Part shown: positions 41,934 through 51,140 of the stretch, piece by piece
Numbering within the stretch: the stretch's first letter is position 1
Layout: the number at the start of each line of letters is the position of its first letter
NCBI GenBank assembly: GCA_021325635.1
Contig: JAJPGV010000027.1
Location: 1-64,000, forward strand
Reading direction: 5' to 3'
DNA length: 64,000 bases
DNA from: Chloroflexota bacterium
GTDB lineage: Bacteria > Chloroflexota > JAJPGV01
The notes under the pieces: model-generated
Databases searched by the model: none
The model's input: the letters and a program-made list of their open reading frames with translations, nothing else
Told to the model about the DNA's origin: nothing
Program-made: the position numbers and the translations under genes

Positions 41934-41961
41934 TTGACTCTCGACGCCAGCCGGCGATAAG
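41934..41961 (+). promoter_or_regulatory. Sigma-70-like promoter upstream of the TauE/SafE gene
   Basis: TTGACT (41934-41939) and GATAAG (41956-41961) are separated by 16 bases and point towards the gene at 42055. The spacing is within the normal range. Confidence 0.5.
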
Positions 41962-42054
41962 ATGTTTTATGACTAAGTCGATTAACAAAGTCAACTTTCG
42001 CTCGCTTAAGGCGGGCCAGCGACAGTCGATAGTGAAGGTAGGAAGCGCGGTCCC

Positions 42055-42849
42055 ATGACGTTCCCCGTCCCCATCAATCCGGTGGCCATCGGTCTCGGCG
42101 CATTCGTTGGCCTGCTGGTGGGGCTGACGGGCATGGGCGGCGCCTCACTGATGACCCCGCTGCTCATCCTGGTTGCCGGCGTGCGGCCGGTGGTGGCGGT
42201 GGGGACCGACATCGCCTACTCCGTCGTCTCCAAATTGGCGGGCGCGAACGTGCACGTGCGACAGGGCACGGTCGACTGGAAGGTCACGCGCCGGCTGGCC
42301 ATGGGCAGCCTGCCCGGGAGCCTGCTCGGCGTGTTCGTCCTCAGCCGGTTCAAGGCTCAGCTCAGTGAAGGCGACCTGGACCGAGTCGTCATCCATGCCG
42401 TGGGCATCATGCTGGTCGTGGTCTCACTGGTCATGCTGGCGCGAGTGATCCTGCCGCGGCTCTTGCCCGGCAAGCTGCCGGCCATTGGAATGGACGCGCC
42501 GCATGCGAACCTGTGGCTGCCCGTACTGGGGGGTGTCGTGGGCTTTCTGGTGGGCCTGACGTCGGTCGGCAGCGGATCGCTGATCGTGCCCGTGCTCAGC
42601 CTCCTTACAGCGCTGCCTGCAGCGCGCATCGTGGGAACGGACATTACCCACGCCGTGCTGCTGCTGGCCGTTTCGGCCATCGGCCAATCGACGCTGGGCA
42701 CCATCGACTACGCCATGACGCTCAGCCTGCTGCTGGGGTCGGTGCCGGGTGTCATCGTCGGCAGTAAGCTGTGCCTGCGCTTCCCGGAGCTTCCTCTTCG
42801 GTTGGCGCTCGCCGTCGTCCTGCTCATCTCGGCCAGCCGCCTTCTCTAG
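42055..42849 (+). CDS. TauE/SafE (TSUP) family membrane permease
   Basis: A 264-residue protein with about eight membrane helices in two repeats. The two signature stretches are GLLVGLTGMGGASLMTPLL and GFLVGLTSVGSGSLIVPVL. The family exports or imports sulfur-containing anions such as sulfite or sulfoacetate. Nothing in the neighbourhood fixes the substrate. It is convergent with the CoxG gene. Confidence 0.93.
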   Translation: MTFPVPINPVAIGLGAFVGLLVGLTGMGGASLMTPLLILVAGVRPVVAVGTDIAYSVVSKLAGANVHVRQGTVDWKVTRRLAMGSLPGSLLGVFVLSRFKAQLSEGDLDRVVIHAVGIMLVVVSLVMLARVILPRLLPGKLPAIGMDAPHANLWLPVLGGVVGFLVGLTSVGSGSLIVPVLSLLTALPAARIVGTDITHAVLLLAVSAIGQSTLGTIDYAMTLSLLLGSVPGVIVGSKLCLRFPELPLRLALAVVLLISASRLL

Positions 42850-42880
42850 CTGAGCGCCTGGCGGCGATCAGCGCTCCGAT

Positions 42881-43330
42881 CTAAGAGGAGACCGCCTTCT
42901 TCACGTTTTCGGTAAATTCGGCCATCATCTGCTCCGTCTTCTTGCGAATCACGGGCTGGCCGAACTCGCCGAGCTTGCCCAGCACGCTGGCATCGGTGGT
43001 GATGGTCAGGCGAACTTCCTGCGGGCCAAGGTCATCGAGCTGCATGCCCATGCGCGCCTGCACGCCGCCGCCGATCTTACGATCCGAGGCCTGCGCGGTC
43101 ATCGAGGCTCTCCCGGCCGGCTCGTCACGCTGGTCCATGACGATCTTGCCGGCCAGCGAAAGGGCGATGGGCCCAACCCTCACCTTGAGGATGCCCTCAT
43201 AGCTGTCACCGTCCAACGACTTGACGTCCTGCACGCCGGGCACGCACTGCGAAACGCGTGGAACGTCCATGAGGAACTCCCAGACCTTAGCCTTGGGGGC
43301 GGCGATGACGGCGCTGTGCTCGAAATTCAC
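42881..43330 (-). CDS. CoxG-like SRPBCC protein
   Basis: A 149-residue protein of the CoxG/SRPBCC family. MNFEHSAVIAAPKAKVWEFLMD, the PGVQDVKSLDGD segment and YEGILKVRVGPIALSLAGK are typical. In carboxydotrophs CoxG helps anchor CO dehydrogenase to the membrane. It overlaps the medium-subunit gene by four bases. Confidence 0.93.
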   Translation of the reverse strand: MNFEHSAVIAAPKAKVWEFLMDVPRVSQCVPGVQDVKSLDGDSYEGILKVRVGPIALSLAGKIVMDQRDEPAGRASMTAQASDRKIGGGVQARMGMQLDDLGPQEVRLTITTDASVLGKLGEFGQPVIRKKTEQMMAEFTENVKKAVSS

Positions 43331-44205
43331 CGTCCGTTGACCGCGCCGCCGGCACGCTCCAGGGCCTTCTCCAGCGCCCTGCGAACGAAGACGCCTACCA
43401 TCTCTTTCTTATAGGCCGCCGAGCCCCGCCCGTCGGACACCGGGTCCGCCAGATCCTTGGCTTTCTCAGCTGCCGCGCGCAGCGCCTCGGGCGTCGGCCG
43501 TTGACCGGTCAGCATGCGCTCCGTTTCCTGGCAGCGGCGGGCGGTGGGCGCGGCCGAGCCGAAGGCCACGCGCACGTCCTTCAGAACGCCGTCTTCGAGC
43601 ACGGTGACCGCCGCGGCAGACACGGTGGCGTAGTCGTCGGCAGTTCGGGGCAGGAACTTCAGGTAGGCATAGCCGGCGTTGTTCGGCAGGACCGGCACCA
43701 GGGCATCGATCAGCAGCTCGTCGGGCCTGATGGCCGTCTCGTAGTAGTCGACCATAAAGTCCTTCAGCGGCAGCGTGCGCGTGCCGGACTTGGAGCGCAG
43801 GCTGACGTCGGCGTTCAGGGCCAGCAGGGACACCTGCGGATCCTGGTTCGGATCGCCGTGCACCAGCCCGCCGCCCACCGTCGCGAAATTTCGAATGCGG
43901 ACCGTGGCCACCTTGCTGTAGGTCTCCGCCAAAAGCGGCAGCATCTGTCCCACCTCGGCAGACTTCACCAACGCTTGGTGATTGCACAGCGCGCCGATGC
44001 GCACCTTACCGTCGCTGATCTCCAGACCATCCAGCCCCCGGACAGCTCCGAGACTGATCAGCGCTTCCGGATTCACCAGCCGCTGCTTCATCATGTTGAC
44101 CAGGCCCGTTCCACCAGCCACGATCTTGGCATCCTCACCCTTGGAAACGATCAGGTCCAGCGCCTCGTCGACGCTGGTGGGTGCGAAGAACTCGAAGCTG
44201 TTCAC
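43327..44205 (-). CDS. Molybdenum hydroxylase FAD-binding (medium, CoxM-type) subunit
   Basis: A 292-residue FAD subunit. FAD contacts are KIVAGGTGLVNMMKQRL and TVGGGLVHGDPNQD. The C-terminal CO-dehydrogenase flavoprotein domain follows. It passes electrons from the small Fe-S subunit to an acceptor. Overlaps coxS- and coxG-type genes on both sides by four bases. Confidence 0.94.
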   Translation of the reverse strand: MNSFEFFAPTSVDEALDLIVSKGEDAKIVAGGTGLVNMMKQRLVNPEALISLGAVRGLDGLEISDGKVRIGALCNHQALVKSAEVGQMLPLLAETYSKVATVRIRNFATVGGGLVHGDPNQDPQVSLLALNADVSLRSKSGTRTLPLKDFMVDYYETAIRPDELLIDALVPVLPNNAGYAYLKFLPRTADDYATVSAAAVTVLEDGVLKDVRVAFGSAAPTARRCQETERMLTGQRPTPEALRAAAEKAKDLADPVSDGRGSAAYKKEMVGVFVRRALEKALERAGGAVNGR

Positions 44206-44678
44206 GCCGCGGCCTCGGCTTCAGCCGCCTTCAGGATGGACTCGAGGATCTTGTAATAGCCGGTGCAGCGGCACAGGTTGCCCATCATCCAGTCCTTGAC
44301 CTGGTCCACGGTGGGCCTGGGATTTTCGTCGATCAGCGCCCGAGCAGCCATGATCTGGCCTGAGGTGCAGATGCCGCACTGGAAGCCGCCGTAGTCGATG
44401 AACGCCTGCTGCACCGGATCCAGCTGGCCATCCTTGGCCAAGCCCTCGATGGTGTTGATTTCAGCGCCGTCGGCCATCACCGCCAGGTAGATGCAGCTGC
44501 TGATCATCTTGCCGTTGAGGAGCATGGTGCAGGCACCGCACACGCCCACGCCGCAGCCTTCAACGCTGCCGGTGAGACCGAGGTCGTAGCGGATGCAGTC
44601 GATCAGTGTCCGAGTGGTGGGGACCTCGACCTCGTGCCGTTGACCGTTGACGGTCAGAGCTATGCGCTTCTTGATCAT
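44202..44678 (-). CDS. Molybdenum hydroxylase [2Fe-2S] (small, CoxS-type) subunit
   Basis: A 158-residue subunit carrying two [2Fe-2S] clusters. The plant-type ferredoxin loop is GCGVGVCGACTMLLNG, and the second domain has CGICTSGQIMAA and LCRCTGYYKI. It is the first gene of a small-medium-CoxG operon. The molybdopterin large subunit (CoxL-type), usually adjacent, is missing. Upstream are 146 bp and then the nrdJ 3' end. Confidence 0.95.
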   Translation of the reverse strand: MIKKRIALTVNGQRHEVEVPTTRTLIDCIRYDLGLTGSVEGCGVGVCGACTMLLNGKMISSCIYLAVMADGAEINTIEGLAKDGQLDPVQQAFIDYGGFQCGICTSGQIMAARALIDENPRPTVDQVKDWMMGNLCRCTGYYKILESILKAAEAEAAA

Positions 44679-44824
44679 GTTTCGTTCCCAGCCGTCAGTC
44701 GCTGGCCGCTCGGCAGGTTAGCCAAGGACCGCGCGCAGAGATTCTACCGAACGCGGGAGAGCAGGCGAACCCGCGGAGCCGTTCGCGGCGGCCGGCAGAG
44801 GCCGCCGCAAGTCCGGTTTCTAGA

Positions 44825-47164
44825 TCAGCACTCCGAGAAGCCGCAGCCGTGGCACTTCTTGCAGCCCTCTTCGTAGATCAGGGTGTAGCCACCGCACGAT
44901 GGGCACAGGTTGCCGGTCCAGTTCTTGGCTGGGCCAACGCTCATGATGGCCTCGGCCAGGCCGCCCGACTCCACCTTCTTGCCGTTGCCGTTGGGGTGGC
45001 TGCCGAGATGCTTCTCGATGGCCTGGGCCACGGCGTCCGGCAGCGAGCGCACCTGCTCGGCGCCGAAGCCGACCGAGCGGCTGCCGCCGATGTTGCGCAG
45101 CTGCGCGGCGATCGCCCGCAGCCGGTCATTGGGGGACATGGGCGATGGAGTCCGCAGGTTCAACGAGATGAGCCGGCCGATGGCCTCGGCCATGGCGGCG
45201 ATGTCATTGCCGGCGCGACCGACGTTGACGAACACCTCGAGCGGCCCTTCGTCGTCGCTGTTGATGGTGATGTTGACCGTGCCTTCGGGGGCCTTCACCG
45301 CTCGCGTATAGCCCTGGACGACGGCCGGCCGCGGCTTGATGGTGGCCGGGATCTCGGGCGCGCTGTAGGCTGCCGCCGCCTTGGTGCGGAGCTCGCCGCC
45401 CATCTCCGTGTCCGGCGAAGGCGCCGCCTGGGTGGCCGCTCCGACGCCGACGTTGAGCACCTGCGCGCCCTTGCAGCCATCACGGAAGACGGTGATGCCC
45501 ATGCAGCCGGTGTCGTAGGCCAGCTTGTACGCCTCGGCCACGTCCGCGGTGACCGCGTCGTTCGGCAGGTTGACCGTCTTCGACACGGCGTTGTCGGTGA
45601 ACTTCTGGAAGGCCGCCTGCATGCGCACGTGCCATTCCGGCGCGATCTCGTGCGAGGTGACGAAGACCTCCCGGACGTCCTCCGGCACTTCATCGATCCC
45701 GTGGAGCGTGCCCGTCTCCAGCACCTTGTCCATCAACGCCTCGCTGTAGAAGCCGCGCTCACGGGCGATCTCCTCGAACAGCGGATTGACGAAGCGCAGC
45801 TGGCGCTTGCCGCTCTTGTGCATGAAGGCCAGCGCGAAGATGGGCTCGATGCCCGAGGAGCAGTCGGCAATGATGCTGATGGTCCCGGTGGGCGCGATAG
45901 TGGTGACGGTGGAGTTGCGGATCTCCTTACCGTTCTTGTAGATCGACCTCGACCAGTTGGGGAACGGCCCGCGCTCGAGAGCCAGCTTCTCCGACTCTGA
46001 GTGGCCGATGCGATTGATGAAGGCCATGGTCTCGCCGGCCAGGTCGAGCGCCCGCTCACTGTTGTAGGGGATGCCCAGCTTGAACAGCAGGTCGGCCCAG
46101 CCCATCACGCCCAGGCCGATGCGCCGGTTGGCGCCGACCATCTCCACGATCTCGGGCAGCGGGTAGGGGTTGATCTCGATGACGTCGTCCAGGAAACGAA
46201 CGGAGGTGCGGATGGCCTTCTCCATGTCGTCCCAGTCGATGCTCTGATCCGGCTTCACGAACGCCGCGACGTTGAGCGAGCCGAGGTTGCAGGCCTCGTA
46301 AGGCAGCAGGGGCTGCTCTCCGCAGGGATTGGTGGCCTCAACGGCGCCAACCTCAGGCGTGGGATTAGCCGGGCCGGCGTTGATGCGATCGAGGAACACC
46401 ATGCCCGGGTCGCCCGTAGCCCAGGCAGCGTCGACGATGCGGTCGAACACCATGCGGGCGCTGACGCGCTCGACAACGCCGCCGTCGCGCGGATCGATCA
46501 GGTCATAGTCCTCACCGGCTGCCAGGGCCTGCATGAACGCGTCCGTGGCGCCGACCGAGATGTTGAAGTTGGTGATGGTGCCGTCGCGCTTGCAGTCGAT
46601 GAACCTGAGGATGTCGGGATGATCGACCTTCAGGATGCCCATGTTGGCGCCGCGACGAGTGCCGCCCTGCTTGATCTGCTCGGTCGCTTCGTTGAAGATA
46701 CGCATGAAGCTGACGGGTCCGCTGGCCACGCCATGAGTGGCCGAGACCACGGCGCCCTCGGGCCGCAGCCGAGAGAAGGCGAAGCCGGTTCCGCCGCCGC
46801 TCTTATGGATAATGGCTGCGTGCTTCACGGAATCGAAGATGCCGTCGATGCTGTCCGGCACAGGCAGCACGAAACACGCCGATAGCTGCTGGCCGTTGTT
46901 CTTGCCGGCGTTCATCAGCGTCGGCGAGTTGGGCATGAACTTGCGGTCGATCATGATCTCGAAGAAGCGATCCTCGACCTCGGCCTGCTTCTTGGCGCTG
47001 CTGTACTTCTTCTCGGCCTCGGCAACGGCGCGGGCCACGCGGCGGCACATGCCATCTTCGTCTTCGATCAGCCGGCCATCTTTCTTCCACAGATATCGCT
47101 CCGCCAGGACCTTCCTCGCGGGCTCAGACCACACCCCGGCTTTGACCGAAGAACTAACTGCCAT
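44825..47164 (-). CDS. nrdJ: Adenosylcobalamin-dependent ribonucleotide reductase (class II)
   Basis: About 779 residues. It reduces ribonucleotides using a cobalamin-derived thiyl radical. Motifs include MPNSPTLMNAG, the IHKSGGGTGFAFSRLRP region, and ATNPCGEQPLLPYEACNLGS with the active-site NPCGE. A TSCAD-like C-terminal zinc-ribbon closes the protein (LCPSCGGYTLIYEEGCKKCHGCG). I chose ATG 47164 (MAVSSSVK), which has AGGGAG six bases upstream. Adenosylcobalamin could come from the CobO encoded at 470-1012. Confidence 0.96.
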   Translation of the reverse strand: MAVSSSVKAGVWSEPARKVLAERYLWKKDGRLIEDEDGMCRRVARAVAEAEKKYSSAKKQAEVEDRFFEIMIDRKFMPNSPTLMNAGKNNGQQLSACFVLPVPDSIDGIFDSVKHAAIIHKSGGGTGFAFSRLRPEGAVVSATHGVASGPVSFMRIFNEATEQIKQGGTRRGANMGILKVDHPDILRFIDCKRDGTITNFNISVGATDAFMQALAAGEDYDLIDPRDGGVVERVSARMVFDRIVDAAWATGDPGMVFLDRINAGPANPTPEVGAVEATNPCGEQPLLPYEACNLGSLNVAAFVKPDQSIDWDDMEKAIRTSVRFLDDVIEINPYPLPEIVEMVGANRRIGLGVMGWADLLFKLGIPYNSERALDLAGETMAFINRIGHSESEKLALERGPFPNWSRSIYKNGKEIRNSTVTTIAPTGTISIIADCSSGIEPIFALAFMHKSGKRQLRFVNPLFEEIARERGFYSEALMDKVLETGTLHGIDEVPEDVREVFVTSHEIAPEWHVRMQAAFQKFTDNAVSKTVNLPNDAVTADVAEAYKLAYDTGCMGITVFRDGCKGAQVLNVGVGAATQAAPSPDTEMGGELRTKAAAAYSAPEIPATIKPRPAVVQGYTRAVKAPEGTVNITINSDDEGPLEVFVNVGRAGNDIAAMAEAIGRLISLNLRTPSPMSPNDRLRAIAAQLRNIGGSRSVGFGAEQVRSLPDAVAQAIEKHLGSHPNGNGKKVESGGLAEAIMSVGPAKNWTGNLCPSCGGYTLIYEEGCKKCHGCGFSEC

Positions 47165-47212
47165 CTCCAACTCCCTCAAAACTAAGCCGCCAACAAAACA
47201 TCACGCCGGATC

Positions 47213-47232
47213 GTGATCAAATGAACGATCAC
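47213..47232. promoter_or_regulatory. Inverted repeat GTGATC-N8-GATCAC upstream of nrdJ
   Basis: The two half-sites lie 49 bases before the nrdJ start, suitably placed for a regulator. It does not look like the usual NrdR box (acaCwAtATaTwGtgt), so the protein is unknown. Confidence 0.4.
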
Positions 47233-47321
47233 AGTAGCGTGACAGTGACGGCATTCTACTCTCATTCTGGGGGTTGTGCAAGACTCAATTTCGGGGGCCA
47301 TCCAGGCCTGGATGGCTCGAT

Positions 47322-47349
47322 CTGACACTGTTCAGATGTTCAGTATAAC
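47322..47349 (+). promoter_or_regulatory. Promoter of the gamma-carbonic anhydrase gene
   Basis: CTGACA (47322-47327) and TATAAC (47344-47349) with a 16-base spacer point to the GTG start at 47373. A GAGGAG-like site lies between. Confidence 0.55.
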
Positions 47350-47372
47350 GAGCGCAGAGGAGCGTAAACATC

Positions 47373-47939
47373 GTGGAAATCCATCCCCATCACGGCGCCA
47401 TGCCCGAGATTCATCCCACTGCCTGGGTGGCGCCGGGAGCGCACATTATCGGAGACGTACATATCGGCGAGGGCGCGGGCGTCTGGTTCGGCTCGGTGCT
47501 GCGCGGCGACATGTGCTCCATCTCCATCGGACGCTTCACCAACGTGCAGGACAACACCGTGATTCACATCGAGTCCGAGGAGCGGGATCACCCCTGCCGG
47601 CCATGCATCGTCGGTGACTATGTGACCATCGGCCACGCCTGCATCATCCACGGCTGCACCATCGACGATCGCGTGCTGGTGGGCATGGGCTCGGTGCTCA
47701 TGAACTGGTCGCACATCGCTTCGGATACCATCCTCGGCGCCCGCGCCCTGGTTTCGGAGCGCAAGGAGATCCCCAGCCGATCGCTGGTGCTCGGCATCCC
47801 CGGGAAGATCGTGCGCGAGCTGTCCGACGAAGAAGTGGGCCACATCATGCATTCGGCCGACACCTACCGGGCCCTGGCGCAGAGCTATCGCAATCCTGGA
47901 ACGCCGTTTACGGTTCCCGGACTGGAGCCTCGCCGCTAG
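47373..47939 (+). CDS. Gamma-carbonic anhydrase/hexapeptide-repeat protein
   Basis: A 188-residue left-handed beta-helix protein. Zinc ligands are in NTVIHIESEERDHPC and in IGHACIIHGC (H-x4-H). The repeat GVWFGSVLRGD, followed by the C-terminal helix, is typical of the YrdA/PaaY/CA group. Activity as a true carbonic anhydrase is not proven for many members. GTG 47373 is the start. Its end overlaps the convergent PIG-L gene by four bases. Confidence 0.93.
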   Translation: MEIHPHHGAMPEIHPTAWVAPGAHIIGDVHIGEGAGVWFGSVLRGDMCSISIGRFTNVQDNTVIHIESEERDHPCRPCIVGDYVTIGHACIIHGCTIDDRVLVGMGSVLMNWSHIASDTILGARALVSERKEIPSRSLVLGIPGKIVRELSDEEVGHIMHSADTYRALAQSYRNPGTPFTVPGLEPRR

Positions 47940-48799
47940 TCCGGCACCCCGAGAAGCAGATCGGGCAGCGGGCGCAGGCCATCGATCGCGGCCCGATTGG
48001 TAGCGTGCAGCAGCTTGAAATACGCCGTTCGGAACGCTTCCGCCAAAATGTGGATGGGCCAGGTCATCAGGAAATCATCGGCGGTGATCTGCGTCTTGTG
48101 CCGGCGCAGGGCTTCACGCAGCACGCCGGCATACCTGCCAACATCCACCGCGGCGTCAGCCTCGGCCACCGTGATGGCGCCGGGGAGCTCACCCGCATGC
48201 TCGAACCAGCCAAGCTCGAGGTTCTCGGCCTTCAGCTGCTCGACCAGACGCTCGCGGCCATCGACGGCGATGCCGTTGGCAAACAGGCGGTCGACCGTCC
48301 ACGGCGGCAGGCCACCGGCCGAAACCGCCGGATCGGCCGCCATCTGCACGCCGCGAACCGTCGCCCGATGGCACATGACGTGATCGGGATGGCCGTAGGT
48401 CCCGAACTCGTTTTCGGTGACGACGATCTTCGGCCGGAGCTCGCGAATGACCGCGGCGATGCGCTCACCCGATTCGTCGAGCGGCGCGTTCCAGAAGGCA
48501 GCCGGGTTGTTGTTGGCTTCGGTGCCCTGCATGCCCGAGTCGCGATAGCCGAGCAGGCGCAGCTGGTCGACACCCAGCACGGCGCAGGATTCGCGCAGCT
48601 CGCGCTCGCGAATCTGTCCCAATCGTGGCCGTGCCTCGTCCTCATTCAAGGCAGGGTCGCGAATCTCGCCTTCCTCGCCCAGCGTGCAGGTCAGCACCCC
48701 TACGGGAATGCCCCGTTCGTGGTAATAGGCCAGCAGGCCTCCCGTGCCGGTAACTTCGTCGTCGGGATGGGGCCGCACGGCCAGCAGGGTGACGGACAT
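47936..48799 (-). CDS. PIG-L/MshB-like zinc deacetylase
   Basis: A 287-residue enzyme. The zinc motif PHPDDE occurs near residue 10 and GHPDHVMCHRA near 135. The family deacetylates GlcNAc-inositol-type substrates (MshB in mycothiol synthesis) or cleaves mycothiol conjugates (Mca). FGTYGHPDH is the Mca/MshB-type segment. No other mycothiol gene is seen here, so the substrate is uncertain. Confidence 0.92.
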   Translation of the reverse strand: MSVTLLAVRPHPDDEVTGTGGLLAYYHERGIPVGVLTCTLGEEGEIRDPALNEDEARPRLGQIRERELRESCAVLGVDQLRLLGYRDSGMQGTEANNNPAAFWNAPLDESGERIAAVIRELRPKIVVTENEFGTYGHPDHVMCHRATVRGVQMAADPAVSAGGLPPWTVDRLFANGIAVDGRERLVEQLKAENLELGWFEHAGELPGAITVAEADAAVDVGRYAGVLREALRRHKTQITADDFLMTWPIHILAEAFRTAYFKLLHATNRAAIDGLRPLPDLLLGVPD

Positions 48800-48856
48800 C
48801 CAGTCGAGTATTGCATGCGAGCTGCCGTGTTCGAAGCAACCCAGGGCTAGCCAGAT

Positions 48857-51121
48857 CTACGCAGCAGGCACGAGCAGGCGGTCCGCGGTCGACCCATCCG
48901 CCAGGACGTAGGAAATGCGCCGGCCGGACCCGTCGTAGGCGCCGAGCTCGAACCAGGCGGCAGCTGCCGTCCAAGGCAGCCTGAAGGACTCCACTTGGAC
49001 GTCGCCAGGGCGCCAATCGAGTGTGGGCGCCAGCGGCTGGCGGTCGTCCTGCGCAAGCAGCTTGCCCTGTTCGTCCAGCGTATGGGCGAACCAGGTGTAG
49101 CTGCCTCCCGGAGCTCTCTGCACCGACACCTGCGCCTGGATGAGGCTGCCGCCGGAGCCGTCGTGGCCCAGGCCAACGGAATCGATGGTCCAGCCGGCCA
49201 CGGATCTGGCGCCGGCCGTGACGACGTGCCAGTCCCTGGCATTCATGAGCGTGCCGATGGGCTCCTGCCGGCCAAGCGGTCGCTGCCGCGAGTCATAGAC
49301 CGACACCTTGAGCTGGTAGGCGCCGGGCAGGCCAACAGCCGGCGGCAGCGGCACTCCCACGTAGTCGACGTAGCCGACCCCGGGCTGCCAGCGGGAGGTG
49401 GGCAAGGCGCCATCGAACGGCTGCGCGTCATGCTGCGCCAGCCGGTTCACGCCGGCGGCGTCGAGCACCTGCACGGAGACGGTGTAGTCCGCGCTGGGAG
49501 CTTCCTGGACGGTCCACAACAGCCTCACAGGCAGCACGGCGCCGGCCGTCGGCTGGCCGATCCGGGCCTGATCGAGATTCAATGGCCCGAAGCTCTTGGC
49601 CACTCGCGCCCCACCGGGCAGAGCCGCCGCCTGGCCTGCCGGAGCCGGCAGGTAATGCTCCAGGCGCAGCCCGCCGCCGTACCACTTCTCGGACACGTGC
49701 ACGGCGTGCTCGTTCAGCCAGCTCTCGACGGCGTGGCGCCGGTCGAGCGCGAGCATCAGCCACACCCCGGTGTGCGCCGACATGGCGTCGTTCAAGGCGC
49801 TCTCGACCTGGGCCGGACTGTCCGACAGCGGCAGCGACAGCGACCCGATCGGCCCGCCGATCCGAGCGTAATAGTCCACGGCCGTGACCTGCACGGGCGA
49901 GTCGTAGATCAGCAGCTCGCCGGGCAGCGCCTGGGCGTGCAGCTGGCCGAACAGCGCGCGGTAGTCATCCCGGGCGACGGCAGGATCGAAGGCGCTGCGG
50001 GCCAGCGCGAGGCCCGTCCACAACGCGAACGCCGTCCCGCCGGCGGCCAGCGCGACCCGTCCCTGGACCGGCCCGATCCGGCCCGTTTGCAGGACCTGCT
50101 CCGCCGCCAGCGCCAGCAGCGCGATCCAGGCGGGCAGGCCAACCACGATGTAGCGGACGTCGTACACGCCTGGAAGGAGCGCGCCCATGAGGTACACGCC
50201 AACGAACGGCACGACCGCATAGCCCGCGAGCATGGCCACCGCGCTGTGGCGGCGCGCCAGGCGCCAGGCCGTGAGGACGCAGGCCGCCATGAGCAGGACC
50301 GCGGGAGCGCCGCTCAGGCCCAGGTCCGCGGCGCGGCCGAAGAACACGAATACGGCGCCACCGAGCACGAACTGCGCGGGATTGGGCGCGGCGAGGCCCG
50401 TGGTCTGGGCGCCGCCGGCAACGAAGCGCTGGTAGGCCAGAGCGAGGCTCGGCGCGCACAGGGCCAGCGCTCCGGCGTTCGCCAGCCACCACCCTCGGGG
50501 CGGGCGAAGATGGCGACGTGCGAGCAGCGGCAGATTCAGCCCAAGCAGGGCCAGCGCGGCGTAATAGTAGGAGCTGAGGGCCGCGGCGGCCGCAAGCCCG
50601 TACACCATCCACAGCCAGGTCTTCTTCAGGGCCAGGGCACGAAAGAGCACGTAGGCCGCAATCAGGACAAGGACGGTCCCAAGCATGTGGAGGCGAGCTT
50701 CCTGGGCGTAATAGACGGCCAGCGCGGACACCGCTCCCAGGACGCCGGCGAGTGCTGCCGCCCGGCGACCGGCCAGCAGCCGCAGGAGCTGATACAGCAG
50801 CGGCACCAGCAGCAGCCCGATGGCCAGCGACAGGTAGCGCACGGCATACTCGCTGCTGCCGGCGAGATGCATCCAGCCCCACAGCGCCAGGAAGTGCGGC
50901 AGGGGATCGGGCGCCGCCTGCCCCACTATGGCCGCCAACCCCTGGCGGGCAACGTCGACGCTGTAGGTCTCATCCCACCACAACGATTGGAAATCCAAGC
51001 GCCCGGCACGCAGGCCGAAGCCCAGCAGCAGCGCGACGCACGGCACGATCGCGCGCAGCAACGTGGCTCGCTCCATTGAAGGCCGATGTGCGGAAGGCCT
51101 GGCGGGAGTGAGAGCCGTCAC
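48857..51121 (-). CDS. GT39-like membrane glycosyltransferase with large C-terminal beta module
   Basis: About 754 residues. The first half has 10-12 membrane helices and the catalytic-type acidic motif LDFQSLWWDETYSVD near the N-terminus. The second half (about 480-754) is soluble and rich in beta strands (YTVSVQVLDAAGVNRLAQHDAQ and similar). I set the start at GTG 51121; ATG 51076 and TTG 51166 are alternatives. It is a paralogue of the next gene. Confidence 0.85.
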   Translation of the reverse strand: MTALTPARPSAHRPSMERATLLRAIVPCVALLLGFGLRAGRLDFQSLWWDETYSVDVARQGLAAIVGQAAPDPLPHFLALWGWMHLAGSSEYAVRYLSLAIGLLLVPLLYQLLRLLAGRRAAALAGVLGAVSALAVYYAQEARLHMLGTVLVLIAAYVLFRALALKKTWLWMVYGLAAAAALSSYYYAALALLGLNLPLLARRHLRPPRGWWLANAGALALCAPSLALAYQRFVAGGAQTTGLAAPNPAQFVLGGAVFVFFGRAADLGLSGAPAVLLMAACVLTAWRLARRHSAVAMLAGYAVVPFVGVYLMGALLPGVYDVRYIVVGLPAWIALLALAAEQVLQTGRIGPVQGRVALAAGGTAFALWTGLALARSAFDPAVARDDYRALFGQLHAQALPGELLIYDSPVQVTAVDYYARIGGPIGSLSLPLSDSPAQVESALNDAMSAHTGVWLMLALDRRHAVESWLNEHAVHVSEKWYGGGLRLEHYLPAPAGQAAALPGGARVAKSFGPLNLDQARIGQPTAGAVLPVRLLWTVQEAPSADYTVSVQVLDAAGVNRLAQHDAQPFDGALPTSRWQPGVGYVDYVGVPLPPAVGLPGAYQLKVSVYDSRQRPLGRQEPIGTLMNARDWHVVTAGARSVAGWTIDSVGLGHDGSGGSLIQAQVSVQRAPGGSYTWFAHTLDEQGKLLAQDDRQPLAPTLDWRPGDVQVESFRLPWTAAAAWFELGAYDGSGRRISYVLADGSTADRLLVPAA

Positions 51122-51140
51122 CGGCGGCCGCCCTTCCGTC

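Noticed and set aside
48995-51079. 694-codon antisense open frame in the GT39-like gene
   Set aside because: Low-complexity Gln/Arg/Gly composition, no start context, and complete conflict with a well-supported membrane protein.
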